A stretch of DNA of 64,000 bases from Bhargavaea beijingensis (GCF_900101985.1 NZ_FNAR01000001.1:62001-126000), one strand, 5' to 3'. Positions 50,580 through 59,752 are shown, counted from the first letter of the stretch. The notes: a model not told the origin generated them from the sequence alone. Made by a program: numbers and translations.

Positions 50580-51367
50580 GCGGAATGCTGACGGAACTCC
50601 GTGAAAGGCGGCCGCTTGTCCACTGCATGACGAACATCGTCGTTGCAAACTTCCAGGCAAACGGGCTGCTCGCACTCGGTGCTTCCCCCGTCATGGCGGA
50701 TGCGCCGGAAGAAGTGGAAGAAATGGCAAGCGCCGCTTCCTGCACGGTGCTGAATATCGGCACCCTCCGGCTCGGGACGCTGGAAGCGATGGAGATGGCA
50801 GGCAGGGCGGCAAACGGTGCGGGGAAACCGGTCGTGCTGGATCCGGTCGGAGCGGGTGCCACCCGGTTCCGCCGGGAAGCCGTCAGCCGGCTGCTCGGGG
50901 CAATGGAAATCATGCTGATCCGCTGCAACGCCGGCGAACTTGCGGCAATTGCGGGCGTGGACTGGCAGGCGTCCGGTGTGGATGCAGGACAAGGTGAAAT
51001 GGACGTGGAAGCCGTTGCCGCGCAAGTCGCGCGGCAGCACGGATGCCTTGTCGCGGTGACCGGTCAAACGGACGTGCTGGCGGACGGGGAGCGGACGGTG
51101 CGCATCAGCGGCGGGCATCCGGTCATGAGCCGGATCACCGGCGCCGGCTGTTTATTGAGCGCGGTGTGCGGAGCATTCCTCGCGGCGGGCAACGACCCGT
51201 TCCGTGCGGTCGCCACGGCACTTGCTTTCTACAAGGCGGCAGGGGGACGGGCGGCTGAAAAGTCATCGCTTCCGGGAAGTTTCCTTCCGGCGTTTATCGA
51301 CCAGATGGCACTTCTGGAGGACAAAGATCTCACGGTTCCGGAACCGGAGAAGGAGGTGCGGGCATGA
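50576..51367 (+). CDS. thiM: hydroxyethylthiazole kinase ThiM
   Basis: A 263-residue ThiM with [20 protein letters not shown] and the kinase loop I-T-G-A-G-C. It phosphorylates 4-methyl-5-(2-hydroxyethyl)thiazole for thiamine salvage. It overlaps tenA and thiD by four bases on each side. Confidence 0.95.
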   Translation: MSGMLTELRERRPLVHCMTNIVVANFQANGLLALGASPVMADAPEEVEEMASAASCTVLNIGTLRLGTLEAMEMAGRAANGAGKPVVLDPVGAGATRFRREAVSRLLGAMEIMLIRCNAGELAAIAGVDWQASGVDAGQGEMDVEAVAAQVARQHGCLVAVTGQTDVLADGERTVRISGGHPVMSRITGAGCLLSAVCGAFLAAGNDPFRAVATALAFYKAAGGRAAEKSSLPGSFLPAFIDQMALLEDKDLTVPEPEKEVRA

Positions 51368-52203
51368 CGGGCGTAGGTGTGGCACTCACGATTGCCGGAT
51401 CGGATTCTGGCGGGGGAGCGGGCATCCAGGCGGACCTGAAGACATTCCAGGAACTCGGTGTATTCGGCACTTCCGCGCTCACCGCAGTCACCGCGCAGAA
51501 TACGCTCGGTGTTCACGGCGTCTGGCCGCTCGGGCCGGAGGCGATCCGTGCCCAGATGGATGCGGTGTTTGCGGACTTTGACGTGGCAGCCGCGAAAACC
51601 GGCATGCTGTTTTCGGGGGAGATCATCGGGGAAGTTGCGGCGGGCCTTGCAGCAGCGGGCAACCCGGTTCTGGTCGTGGATCCTGTCATGATCGCGAAAG
51701 GCGGCGCACATCTGCTCCAGGAAGAGGCTGTGGAGGCAATGCGGGAAAAGATCCTGCCGATGGCCACCGCCATCACGCCGAACATTCCCGAAGCCGAAGT
51801 GCTGGCCGGGGTGGCGATCCGGTCGCCGGAAGATATGGAAGAAGCCGGCCGCCGGCTGCTCGGAATGGGCACCAAGTCGGTCGTCGTCAAAGGGGGCCAT
51901 CTGGAGGGAGAAGAGCGGGCCTGTGACCTGTTCATGGACGGACGCGGAGAGCGGATCTGGATGTCGGCAGAGCGCATCCGCACAAAGGACACCCACGGCA
52001 CGGGATGCACTTTTTCCGCGGCGCTCACTGCATTTCTTGCAGCCGGGGAGCCGCTCGGGAAAGCTGTAATCGAAGCCAAACGGTTTATCCACGCGGCGAT
52101 CTCCGACGGTCTCGGCCTCGGTGAGGGCCACGGACCGACCAATCATTGGGCGTACCGCCGGGCGGGCAGTGCCCTGAAGGGAGAGGTGCTCATTGATTCG
52201 TGA
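51364..52203 (+). CDS. thiD: HMP/HMP-P kinase ThiD
   Basis: A 279-residue PfkB-like kinase: [23 protein letters not shown] and [12 protein letters not shown] with the catalytic Asp nearby. It makes hydroxymethylpyrimidine diphosphate. The frame overlaps thiM (ATGA) and thiE. Confidence 0.95.
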   Translation: MTGVGVALTIAGSDSGGGAGIQADLKTFQELGVFGTSALTAVTAQNTLGVHGVWPLGPEAIRAQMDAVFADFDVAAAKTGMLFSGEIIGEVAAGLAAAGNPVLVVDPVMIAKGGAHLLQEEAVEAMREKILPMATAITPNIPEAEVLAGVAIRSPEDMEEAGRRLLGMGTKSVVVKGGHLEGEERACDLFMDGRGERIWMSAERIRTKDTHGTGCTFSAALTAFLAAGEPLGKAVIEAKRFIHAAISDGLGLGEGHGPTNHWAYRRAGSALKGEVLIDS

Positions 52204-52858
52204 ACAGCTTGCCGTTTACTTGATCATGGGCAGCCGGAATGCCGGCTCGCGTGACCCGCTGCACGTGCTTGAGGCAGCGCTGAAGGGCGGAATCACCAGT
52301 TTCCAGCTGAGGGAAAAGGGCCCTGGTGCACTTGCCGGCAGCGAGCTTCGCGCATTCGGTGAAGCCTGCAGGGACCTGTGCAGGACGCATGGCGTGCCAT
52401 TTATCGTGAACGATGATGTCCGTCTGGCGATGGAGCTCGATGCAGACGGGGTCCATATCGGACAGGAAGACGACGACGCCAGGGAAGTGCGCCGGAAAAT
52501 CGGCAACAAGATCCTCGGTGTGTCGGCGCATAACTTGGACGAAGTCAGGGAAGCCGCTGCCGCAGGCGCGGACTATATTGGCATCGGGCCGGTCTACGGG
52601 ACAACATCCAAGCCGGACGCCCGCCCTGTCTGCGGTACGGTCCCGATCAAAGAGGCGGCGGAGGCAGTTCCTGAACTTCCGTCAGTAGGCATCGGCGGCA
52701 TCACCGCGGACAATGCCGGCCCTGTCATCACGGCAGGCGCATCCGGCGTCTCCGTCATCACGGCGATTGCGCTTGCGGATGATCCGGAGCGTGCGGCAAG
52801 GAATATCCGGCAGCCGGTTGAAGAAGCCCTTGGACAAAAAGGGCGTGCGGCCAGGTGA
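52193..52858 (+). CDS. thiE: thiamine phosphate synthase ThiE
   Basis: A 221-residue TIM-barrel ThiE: F-Q-L-R-E-K-G, N-D-D-V-R-L-A, G-V-H-I-G-Q-E-D, and Y-I-G-I-G-P-V-Y-G-T-T-S-K. It joins the thiazole and pyrimidine parts. The start is TTG behind GGGAGAGGTG, within thiD's last codons. Confidence 0.95.
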   Translation: MIREQLAVYLIMGSRNAGSRDPLHVLEAALKGGITSFQLREKGPGALAGSELRAFGEACRDLCRTHGVPFIVNDDVRLAMELDADGVHIGQEDDDAREVRRKIGNKILGVSAHNLDEVREAAAAGADYIGIGPVYGTTSKPDARPVCGTVPIKEAAEAVPELPSVGIGGITADNAGPVITAGASGVSVITAIALADDPERAARNIRQPVEEALGQKGRAAR

Positions 52859-53358
52859 AATGGAAGACGAAGACACTCGTCCTGATGACGATGTTCACGG
52901 CCATTGCTGTCGCGGGCTCGGTGTTTGTCTCCTTTCCGGCCGGCGTGGCAAGGGCCTATCCGGTCCAGCACGCGGTGAATGTCATCGCGGCCGTCTCGCT
53001 CGGACCCGGCCCTGCCGTCGGAATTGCGTTCCTGACTGCACTGATCCGGATCCTTACCGGAACCGGTTCGCTGCTCGCGTTCCCGGGCGGCATGATCGGC
53101 GCGCTTCTTGCCGGCTGGCTGTATCGGAATACAGGCAAGGCCTGGACGGCATCGGCCGGCGAGATGGTCGGCACCGGCATCATCGCCTCCTTGCTCGCGG
53201 CGCCCTATGCCAATCTTCTGATGGGCGCTTCGGCAGGCGCATGGTTCTTCCTTCCGGCTTTTCTCGTTTCGAGCATCAGCGGCGCGCTGATCGGCCTGGC
53301 CATCACCATGCGGCTGGAGTCGGCGGGCAGGCTTCCCGTGATGAGTGAGCGCTCATAG
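52855..53358 (+). CDS. thiW: ECF-type thiazole transporter subunit ThiW
   Basis: A 167-residue membrane protein with five or so helices, matching ThiW: A-V-A-G-S-V-F-V-S-F-P-A-G and Q-H-A-V-N-V-I-A-A-V. It is the presumed substrate-binding (S) component for the thiamine precursor hydroxyethylthiazole, which ThiM would phosphorylate; the energising ATPases are not in this window. GTG start overlapping the thiE stop. No thiG/thiC biosynthesis genes are nearby, so the operon serves salvage. Confidence 0.88.
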   Translation: MKWKTKTLVLMTMFTAIAVAGSVFVSFPAGVARAYPVQHAVNVIAAVSLGPGPAVGIAFLTALIRILTGTGSLLAFPGGMIGALLAGWLYRNTGKAWTASAGEMVGTGIIASLLAAPYANLLMGASAGAWFFLPAFLVSSISGALIGLAITMRLESAGRLPVMSERS

Positions 53359-53422
53359 AACGGCGGCGAGGGCAGGTGTGGATACCGTCAGGCCTCACAT
53401 ACCTTCTGTGAGCGCTAATAGA
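53347..53422. repeat. GAGCGCTMATAGA repeats, 21-bp period
   Basis: GAGCGCTCATAGA at 53347 and GAGCGCTAATAGA at 53410 are 63 bp (three times 21) apart. Degenerate copies stand at the intermediate positions 53368 and 53389. The first copy overlaps the end of thiW. Confidence 0.75.
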
Positions 53423-53473
53423 AGTCCGGGAATAGGCGGAGGCAGGCGGCCTCCGCCTTTCTCCGGCTCCGGG

Positions 53474-53524
53474 TTGACCGAGCTGGTCAGTTTCCCATAT
53501 ACTGATGTTGACCGGGGTGGTCAA
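53474..53524 (+). promoter_or_regulatory. promoter with two palindromic TetR operators
   Basis: TTGACCGAGCTGGTCA (53474-53489) and TTGACCGGGGTGGTCA (53508-53523) are inverted repeats with 4-bp spacers, 34 bp centre to centre. The first contains the -35 hexamer; TATACT at 53498-53503 lies 18 bp downstream as the -10. Repressor binding would block the promoter on both sides. Confidence 0.85.
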
Positions 53525-53551
53525 TAACCATCCGCAGAATGGGGTGAAACG

Positions 53552-54181
53552 GTGAAAGAAGCGTTCAGGCGCCTTGAGAGCGGGCGGCAGGAAGAGATAC
53601 TGAAAGCCGCCATGCGCGAGTTCGCCGAAAAAGGATATGATCAAGCATCGACAAACCGGATTGTAAAGGATGCCGGCATGAGCAAGGGGATGCTGTATTA
53701 CTACTTTGAGAACAAGGAAGACCTGTTCCTGGATTGCATCGGCTATGCGCTGGATCATATGGAACAGGGCTTGGATGACTGGATCGGCAAGGAACGGGAG
53801 GGGTTCATCGAACGGATGGCCCGCATCGCAGAGGCGAAGCGCCGGTATTTTGCAGAGCATCCGGAGATTTCGGAGTTTGCGGCAGTGATTTACCTGTCGC
53901 CCGATGTACCCGCACCTTTACGGGAACGGCTGCAGGCGCTCAGCGAGGAAGGAAAACGGAGGATGCTCAGGGAGCTTGACCTGTCACGCTTCCGCGGCGA
54001 CCTCCCGCCGGAAACGCTCATGCGGCTCGTCCAGTGGACATTCGACGGCTATGCGAGGGAAACGGAAGAACGGATGAAGGTGGAAGGAGTGGATTTTGCG
54101 GACCTGGACCGTTACTGGGATGAATTCGGCGGATATCTGGATGCGATGAAGACGATTTATTACAAGGGGGACCGGTCATGA
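53552..54181 (+). CDS. TetR-family repressor of the ABC exporter operon
   Basis: A 209-residue TetR protein with helix-turn-helix in S-T-N-R-I-V-K-D-A-G-M-S-K-G-M-L-Y-Y-Y-F. GTG start behind GGGGTGAAACG. It overlaps the following ATPase gene (ATGA). Two operators upstream imply autoregulation of the whole operon. The inducing ligand is probably a drug or lipid exported by the transporter. Confidence 0.9.
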   Translation: MKEAFRRLESGRQEEILKAAMREFAEKGYDQASTNRIVKDAGMSKGMLYYYFENKEDLFLDCIGYALDHMEQGLDDWIGKEREGFIERMARIAEAKRRYFAEHPEISEFAAVIYLSPDVPAPLRERLQALSEEGKRRMLRELDLSRFRGDLPPETLMRLVQWTFDGYARETEERMKVEGVDFADLDRYWDEFGGYLDAMKTIYYKGDRS

Positions 54182-55068
54182 GCGTGCTGGAACTAAAGGG
54201 GATTACGAAGCGTTTCGGAAAGTTTACCGCGGTGGAGGATGTATCGTTTGAAATCCGGAAAGGGGAAGTGTTCGGGTTTATCGGACCGAACGGTGCAGGC
54301 AAGTCGACTGCCATCCGGACCATCATCGGGGCGATCAGCCCGACTTCCGGGGAGGTGTGGCTTCACGGAAAACCTGTTGCCTCACAGCCCGACTACAGGA
54401 AGCACATCGCTTATGTGCCCGGGGATGTCCAGCTTTGGCCGAACCTGACCGGAGGTGAAGTGATCCGATTCTTCATGAAGGCGAGCGGAAATGCCGGAAC
54501 GGAAAAAATGGATGCCCTGATCCGGGAGTTCCGGCTGGACCCAAAAAAGAAGTGCAAGACGTATTCAAAGGGGAACCGGCAAAAAGTCGCGCTCATCTCC
54601 GCGTTTTTATCGGATGCGGATCTGCTCATTTTCGATGAGCCTACAACCGGGCTCGACCCGCTCATGGAGCGGACGTTCCACCGCCATGTGCTCGCGGCGA
54701 AATCCGAGGGCAAAAGCATCCTCCTCAGCAGCCATATCCTGTCGGAAGTCGAAAAGCTCGCCGACAGGATTGCCATCATTAGGGAAGGGGAAATCATCGA
54801 GACCGGCCGGTTCGATGATCTTAAGCACATCACGCGCGTGCATTACCGGGTCCGTACACCGGATGACCTGGCGGAAATCGGACGCATGGAAGGGGTGCAT
54901 GAATTCAGGCAGGAGGCCGGGGAGGCGGAGTTCCTAGCCGATGCGGACCGTGTGAAGAAAGTGCTGGCTGCGCTGAAGAACTACGAGCTGGAAGACCTTG
55001 AGACGCTGCCGCCGAAGCTAGAGGACATTTTCATGCGCTACTATGATGCCGGGAGCGGTGCGTCATGA
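54178..55068 (+). CDS. ABC exporter ATP-binding subunit
   Basis: A 296-residue single ABC domain: Walker A G-P-N-G-A-G-K-S-T, signature-like Y-S-K-G-N-R-Q-K (replacing L-S-G-G-Q), Walker B L-L-I-F-D-E-P-T, switch His in S-S-H-I. It resembles drug- and lantibiotic-exporter ATPases. The atypical signature is shared with some exporters of this type. Overlaps both neighbours by four bases. Confidence 0.9.
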   Translation: MSVLELKGITKRFGKFTAVEDVSFEIRKGEVFGFIGPNGAGKSTAIRTIIGAISPTSGEVWLHGKPVASQPDYRKHIAYVPGDVQLWPNLTGGEVIRFFMKASGNAGTEKMDALIREFRLDPKKKCKTYSKGNRQKVALISAFLSDADLLIFDEPTTGLDPLMERTFHRHVLAAKSEGKSILLSSHILSEVEKLADRIAIIREGEIIETGRFDDLKHITRVHYRVRTPDDLAEIGRMEGVHEFRQEAGEAEFLADADRVKKVLAALKNYELEDLETLPPKLEDIFMRYYDAGSGAS

Positions 55069-56627
55069 GGCATTATTTTCGCCTAACCTTGAAAGACACC
55101 CGGTTTCGGATGTTTTGGTGGATCTTCGGCATTGCCTCTCTGACGCTAATGATGCCGCCGGCTTTCCAAGAGCTTTACCCGACACAGGCGGACCGGGACG
55201 TGTTGAAGACGACGATGGAAAACCCGGCCATCATTGCGATGACCGGCCCGATCCAGGAAGGCGACTACACGCTCGGCGTCATGTTCTCCCATGAAATGGC
55301 GGTGTTCATGGCGGTCGTCGTCGGCTTGTTCAACGTCATGGTTGCGAATTCCCTGAGCCGCCGCAAAGAGGACGACGGACTGCTTGAGGTGGTGCTGTCC
55401 AGAAACATCACACGGAGCGGGATTTTCGCATCGCAAGTGTTGGTCGGCATCCTCATGAACGCCATCCTTGCCCTTGTGTTGTTTGGAGGTCTCCAGTCGT
55501 TTGGTTATGAGTCGATGGAAACAGCGGGGAACTTCCTTTATGTTGCTCAGACATTCGCCTTCGGCCTGTTTTTCTATGGGTTGACGCTTCTCATGGCACA
55601 AATGCTGCCCTCCGCGGACTGGACGTTCGGCATCATGCTGTCCGTGCTGCTCCTCGGCTATGCGTACCGCGCGGCGACCGACGTGGCTGCCCCGGTACTT
55701 TCCGTTGTCTCGCCCTACAATTGGATCAGCAGGCTATCTATGTACAGCGATAATGAAGCGGTCTGGCTCGTCCCGTTTATCCTGGGCCCGGTCTTTCTGT
55801 TTGCGGCATGGCTGTTGTTCAGGAATCGGGACCTCGGAGATTCCGTTATCCGGCTGGAGGCAGGCCGCCGCAGCCGGAATATCCGGAGTCACTTGCGCCT
55901 GGCATTCACGCTGAGCCGGGCGCTCATCATCAGCTGGCTTGCCGGGATGCTCCTGATCGGCGCAAGCTATGGGTCGATCCTTGGTGACTTGGAAACCTTT
56001 ATCGCAGACAACGACATGTTCCTCCAGATGGCCGGTATGGGCGGCGGCAGTCTGACTATCCAATTTATCGGGACACTCATGGTGATCGTGACCACTATCG
56101 GGCTCGTGGCTCCACTGATGGTAATGGGAAAACTGTTGAAGGAAGAACGCCGCACGCATGTTGAATACCTGGGAACATTGAATATCAGCCGCGTGAGAAT
56201 AATGGGGGATTACCTCATTCTCTCGCTCTCGGCGGGTTTCCTGTCCATGTTCCTTGCAAATGTCGGCATGTATGCGGCGAGCCTCGGCGTGGAAGAAATT
56301 GGCCTCACGTTCGGCGATTACGTGTCGAGCGTATTGAATTATTTTCCGGCAGTCCTGCTGTTTACCGGCCTGTCCGCGTTTCTGATCGGCCTTCACCCCC
56401 GGCTCCACGCACTGGTCTGGCTGTATCTGCTCTACAACTTTTTCGTCAGCTACCTCGGCCAGCTGCTGGGCTTGGATGACATGTACAAGATCCTGACCCC
56501 GTTCCATTACCTCAATGAAACACCAAGTGAAGCCGTTGATCTGCGGGCCTGCCTGGCGGTCGGGGGAGTGGGTTTGGTACTGATGTCAATTGGGCTGATT
56601 CTTTTCAGGAAAAGGGATCTTGCCTAG
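55065..56627 (+). CDS. ABC-2 type exporter permease
   Basis: A 520-residue membrane protein with about 12 hydrophobic helices in two repeated halves, so one subunit may suffice for a full transporter. R-K-E-D-D-G-L-L-E-V-V-L-S and R-T-H-V-E-Y-L-G-T-L mark equivalent cytoplasmic loops. It pairs with the ATPase before it. Substrate unknown. Confidence 0.85.
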   Translation: MRHYFRLTLKDTRFRMFWWIFGIASLTLMMPPAFQELYPTQADRDVLKTTMENPAIIAMTGPIQEGDYTLGVMFSHEMAVFMAVVVGLFNVMVANSLSRRKEDDGLLEVVLSRNITRSGIFASQVLVGILMNAILALVLFGGLQSFGYESMETAGNFLYVAQTFAFGLFFYGLTLLMAQMLPSADWTFGIMLSVLLLGYAYRAATDVAAPVLSVVSPYNWISRLSMYSDNEAVWLVPFILGPVFLFAAWLLFRNRDLGDSVIRLEAGRRSRNIRSHLRLAFTLSRALIISWLAGMLLIGASYGSILGDLETFIADNDMFLQMAGMGGGSLTIQFIGTLMVIVTTIGLVAPLMVMGKLLKEERRTHVEYLGTLNISRVRIMGDYLILSLSAGFLSMFLANVGMYAASLGVEEIGLTFGDYVSSVLNYFPAVLLFTGLSAFLIGLHPRLHALVWLYLLYNFFVSYLGQLLGLDDMYKILTPFHYLNETPSEAVDLRACLAVGGVGLVLMSIGLILFRKRDLA

Positions 56628-56636
56628 GGAAAAGGC

Positions 56637-56650
56637 ATTTCCCGGGAAAC
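56637..56650. repeat. TTTCCCGGGAAA palindrome after the exporter operon
   Basis: ATTTCCCGGGAAAC, immediately followed by a terminator-like hairpin (AAAAGCGGAGGCA with its imperfect complement to about 56680). Confidence 0.7.
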
Positions 56651-56769
56651 AAAAGCGGAGGCAACCTGCCTTCGCTTTTGGAGTTTCTATTATACCAATC
56701 AAACAACTGAATGTTCAGTCTTTAAATGCATTTTCAGATCCGCTAACCTGGTTGATAGGAGGCGATAGG

Positions 56770-57294
56770 ATGGATGGATTGCCGGCAGGGAAAGTGTTTC
56801 TCGTTGACCATGACGACAGATGGAAAGAATCGTACCGGGAAGAAGCGGAACGGCTCCGTGAACTGCTCGGCCCTTATGTAATTGCGGTGGAACATATCGG
56901 AAGCACGGCAGTGCCGGGACTGAGAGCGAAGCCGCTCGTCGACCTGCTCGTCGGGCTGGACGACCTTGCCGGGTATGACCGGTTCGATTTCCGGGAGCTC
57001 GGTGCTCACGGCTATTACCGGCTGCGCAATGAGCCGATCGAGGGAAAGCGGGTCATTGCCAAATTCCGGCAGCTCGACCCGCCAGTCAAGACCCATGTCG
57101 TGCACATCGTGGAACACGGCGGGAACTGGTGGCAAAAGCATCTTCTGTTCCGCGACCGGCTCCGGGAAAATCCGGAGACCGCACGGGAATATGAGCGGCT
57201 GAAACTCGAACTGGCAGAGCGGCATCCCGCTGATGAGCGTGCTTATGCCGATGCCAAGCTGGAGTTTGTCGAACGGGTGCTTGCCGGGAATTAA
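56770..57294 (+). CDS. GrpB family protein (UPF0157)
   Basis: A 174-residue protein of the nucleotidyltransferase-like GrpB family: E-H-I-G-S-T-A-V-P-G-L-R-A-K-P-L-V-D-L-L-V and H-V-V-H-I-V-E-H-G-G. Function unclear; related to dephospho-CoA kinase fusions. ATG behind AGGAGGCG. A terminator follows. Confidence 0.85.
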   Translation: MDGLPAGKVFLVDHDDRWKESYREEAERLRELLGPYVIAVEHIGSTAVPGLRAKPLVDLLVGLDDLAGYDRFDFRELGAHGYYRLRNEPIEGKRVIAKFRQLDPPVKTHVVHIVEHGGNWWQKHLLFRDRLRENPETAREYERLKLELAERHPADERAYADAKLEFVERVLAGN

Positions 57295-57320
57295 AAAACC
57301 CCGCTTGAGGCGGGGCCGGG
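57293..57320. terminator. terminator between convergent genes
   Basis: CCCCGC and its complement around TTGAG, with A6 to the left; best suited to the minus-strand gene. Confidence 0.75.
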
Positions 57321-57512
57321 TCAATTCTCCGGGTCCTTCGGTTCTGTCGGGAACAGGAACCAGGAGATGACGCCGCTCAGGAGGGCAGCGCCGATCGTGA
57401 TGTACATGCGGTGTGTTCCGGGGACGTCCTGGAATTCCTTGTTCAGATACCACCAGGCCAGACCGGCGACAATGAGCGCGATGGGGATTGCAAATGTAAG
57501 TGCTCGTTTCAA
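57321..57512 (-). CDS. small membrane protein with two helices
   Basis: A 63-residue protein with hydrophobic helices at about 5-22 and 37-53 and a charged C-terminal tail (P-T-E-P-K-D-P-E-N). Not recognised. Confidence 0.6.
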   Translation of the reverse strand: MKRALTFAIPIALIVAGLAWWYLNKEFQDVPGTHRMYITIGAALLSGVISWFLFPTEPKDPEN

Positions 57513-57559
57513 TCGGAGTCATCCTTTGTATGTTGTTGACCCGATTTTACCACACTGCT

Positions 57560-57874
57560 TCAGTAATGGCGGCCGCGGAAGAATCCGGAATCACCGCAGC
57601 CTGGTTTGCCGAAGCCCGGTTTGCCGAAGCCCGGATCGTAGGGATCCGCGTAGATGTTGCGGCCGGGAACCGTGGTTTCGCTCTCGGTAAAGTAATGGCG
57701 AGGGACGTTCACGACGTTTTGCCGGTTGACGTTCACAATCGGATGGACGAACGGAACTTCGCGCTGGGTGAAGGTGTCATGGAAGCGGTACATCGGCGGG
57801 CAGACGATTGGCTGAGTGCGGCACGAATGGCATCCGCAGCCATATCCGCATCCGCGATTTTTGTGTCGACGCAT
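57560..57874 (-). CDS. cotD: CotD-family spore coat protein
   Basis: A 104-residue protein with a Cys/His-rich start (C-G-Y-G-C-G-C-H-S-C) and the CotD hallmark H-P-I-V-N-V-N-R-Q-N-V-V-N-V-P-R-H-Y-F, ending in Gly/Pro-rich repeats (G-F-G-K-P twice). It is an inner spore coat protein in Bacillus. AAAGGAGGTG precedes the ATG at 57874. It supports a spore-forming host. Confidence 0.85.
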   Translation of the reverse strand: MRRHKNRGCGYGCGCHSCRTQPIVCPPMYRFHDTFTQREVPFVHPIVNVNRQNVVNVPRHYFTESETTVPGRNIYADPYDPGFGKPGFGKPGCGDSGFFRGRHY

Positions 57875-58018
57875 GGTGGGCACCTCCTTTCTTCCTCTAT
57901 TAGATGCGCCGGGCTGGTGGGCACAATGGACGCACGCCCCGTCCCGGTCCTGTTTTGCCTTGCGGCGGAAGGGGAATACAAGGAAGACAACGAAACAGCC
58001 GGAAGGAGGCAACCCGAT

Positions 58019-58426
58019 TTGCAAAAAGAACGCATCGTGCTGTTTGACGGGACCTGCAATTTTTGCGACAAAAGCGTCCAGTTCATCATCAAGCGGGACC
58101 CGGTCGGGCATTTTAAATATGCATCGCTGCAAAGTGACGTCGGCCGGGAATTGAGGGAGAAGTACAAAATCCCCGAAGATGTCGACTCGATGGTGCTGAT
58201 CGAAGGGGACAAGGCCTACACCAAGTCGGCCGCCGCCCTCCATATCGCAAAAAAACTTGACGGGCTGTGGCACCTGGCTTTCTTGTTCATCGTCGTGCCA
58301 AAACCGATTCGGGACCGCGCCTACGACTACATCGCGGCAAACCGATTTAAATGGTTCGGCAAAAAAACCGAAGAAGAAGCCTGCAGGCTGCCGCCCCGGA
58401 ACATCCGGGAACGCTTCCTCGCATAA
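58019..58426 (+). CDS. DCC-family thiol-disulfide oxidoreductase-like protein
   Basis: A 135-residue DUF393 protein with the defining D-G-T-C-N-F-C-D at residues 10-17 and P-K-P-I-R-D-R-A-Y-D near the C-terminus. The family is predicted to be thioredoxin-like, with little experimental work. The TTG at 58019 follows GGAAGGAGG. A terminator follows at 58424. Confidence 0.88.
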   Translation: MQKERIVLFDGTCNFCDKSVQFIIKRDPVGHFKYASLQSDVGRELREKYKIPEDVDSMVLIEGDKAYTKSAAALHIAKKLDGLWHLAFLFIVVPKPIRDRAYDYIAANRFKWFGKKTEEEACRLPPRNIRERFLA

Positions 58427-58452
58427 AAACCGCGGACTCCGCGGTTTTTATA
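58424..58452 (+). terminator. rho-independent terminator
   Basis: AAAAACCGCGG and its complement around ACT, then T5; A5 to the left. Confidence 0.9.
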
Positions 58453-58453
58453 T

Positions 58454-58525
58454 TTGCGGGAAATTGTCGATTGCCGCCGATATTTCCCGGGAAATATGTC
58501 GGATTTCATGATTATTTCCCGAAAT
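58454..58525. repeat. three ATTTCCCGGGAAAT-type palindromes
   Basis: A degenerate copy at about 58452-58465 (TTTGCGGGAAAT), the perfect ATTTCCCGGGAAAT at 58482-58495 and the shortened ATTTCCCGAAAT at 58514-58525 lie between convergent genes. Confidence 0.75.
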
Positions 58526-58553
58526 AAAAAGGCCTGCCATTTCCGGCGGCCTT
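58525..58553 (-). terminator. terminator of the DUF3238 gene
   Basis: On the minus strand an AAGGCC(G) stem with GGCCTT complement ends in T5. Confidence 0.75.
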
Positions 58554-58558
58554 ATGAC

Positions 58559-59752
58559 TTATTCAAGATTCGAAGTGATCCAATGCTGATAGGCGATTAC
58601 TTCCGACATGTGGGCAAGGCCTTTCGACGCGGCGCGGTGAATCGGCATCCAGCCGTCGCCGTTATCGAGGTAAACCTCATGGTGAGGCGCCTGGTCATGA
58701 TAGCCTGTCACGTGGTAGGTGCCGTGTCTGCGCAGGACCGCATGGATTTCGTAGTCGATCAGCGGAGCCGGGGTGAGCGGGTTGCCGACAGAGTGTTTCA
58801 TCTCGAAACCGAACTCGCTGCCATCGTGCTCAAGCGGTTCGATGGTGAAGTCGTCGATCGAAGCGGTGCCTTCCTCGCGTTTATTGCCCGACAGCCCGTA
58901 GGCGACCGTCTTGCCGGCTTCCTTCCTGAAAACGAGCGGATAGCCCGGATCCCTGTAGGACAGCGTCACGTCACCGCGCGTACGGAACGTTTCACCCTCG
59001 GCGTCAAAGTCCCGGCCGTCTCCCTTGAATGTCCGGTTCGGGGACAGCACGTTCGGATTACTGATGAACTCTTCTTCGAGAAAGGTCGTGTACCGTAACC
59101 GCCAGCGCTCGACCGGCTCAGGCTCGCGCCATTCTTCCACCGGCAGGAGAAGCTTGGACGGCTGCCCGATCACTTTTGTGATCCAGAACTCCTCCGTGAC
59201 GTCTTCCTGGGTGCTTGATTCCGGATTGAACTTTCCGGCAATTCGGCCGAGGATGGATTTCCCCGCGCTCATCGGTTCTTCCGCCTTTCTTGCCGGGCGG
59301 CTTGTCCGGATCATGTAATAGGTCCGCTCGTCGGGCACGTTCCGGTCGATAAAAAAGCAGTCTCCGGTTTCTTCCGCCAGTTCACCATTTTTAAAGATGG
59401 AGTAGGTCTCCGCTCCGGGGATCTTCTCCCAGGAAAGGGCGACCTGCGACTTGGCGACGATCGTTGTGAACACAAGGTAACGGAGCGGGTTATGCGCATC
59501 TTTTTTTCTTTTCATCGCGGAAGTCTGCATCATGATGACATCCTCGGTCCGGCCGTTTCGGATCCGTTCGATGGAATAGTGATACATTTTGCCATCCTTC
59601 ACGTTCTCATCAGTGTAGTCGCACACCGGGCCTTCCTGGCGAAGCTCGCCTTCCTTATAAACCCGGTAATGGTCACCCGTATCATCCCATTCGAAAGTGA
59701 TCAGGCCGGGATGATGCGTCACAGAGCGGATCTCAAATTTCTCAGGTTCCAA
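58559..59752 (-). CDS. DUF3238 domain protein with fibronectin-type segments
   Basis: A 397-residue protein. Two beta-rich segments in the first 170 residues (F-E-W-D-D-T-G-D-H-Y-R-V-Y-K and L-S-W-E-K-I-P-G-A-E-T-Y-S-I-F-K) look like fibronectin type III repeats. The C-terminal 190 residues (F-N-P-E-S to the end, with H-G-T-Y-H-V-T-G-Y-H-D-Q-A-P-H-H-E-V-Y) fit DUF3238. No signal peptide is seen. The TTG at 59752 follows AAGGAGTG at nine bases. Function unknown. Confidence 0.78.
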   Translation of the reverse strand: MEPEKFEIRSVTHHPGLITFEWDDTGDHYRVYKEGELRQEGPVCDYTDENVKDGKMYHYSIERIRNGRTEDVIMMQTSAMKRKKDAHNPLRYLVFTTIVAKSQVALSWEKIPGAETYSIFKNGELAEETGDCFFIDRNVPDERTYYMIRTSRPARKAEEPMSAGKSILGRIAGKFNPESSTQEDVTEEFWITKVIGQPSKLLLPVEEWREPEPVERWRLRYTTFLEEEFISNPNVLSPNRTFKGDGRDFDAEGETFRTRGDVTLSYRDPGYPLVFRKEAGKTVAYGLSGNKREEGTASIDDFTIEPLEHDGSEFGFEMKHSVGNPLTPAPLIDYEIHAVLRRHGTYHVTGYHDQAPHHEVYLDNGDGWMPIHRAASKGLAHMSEVIAYQHWITSNLE

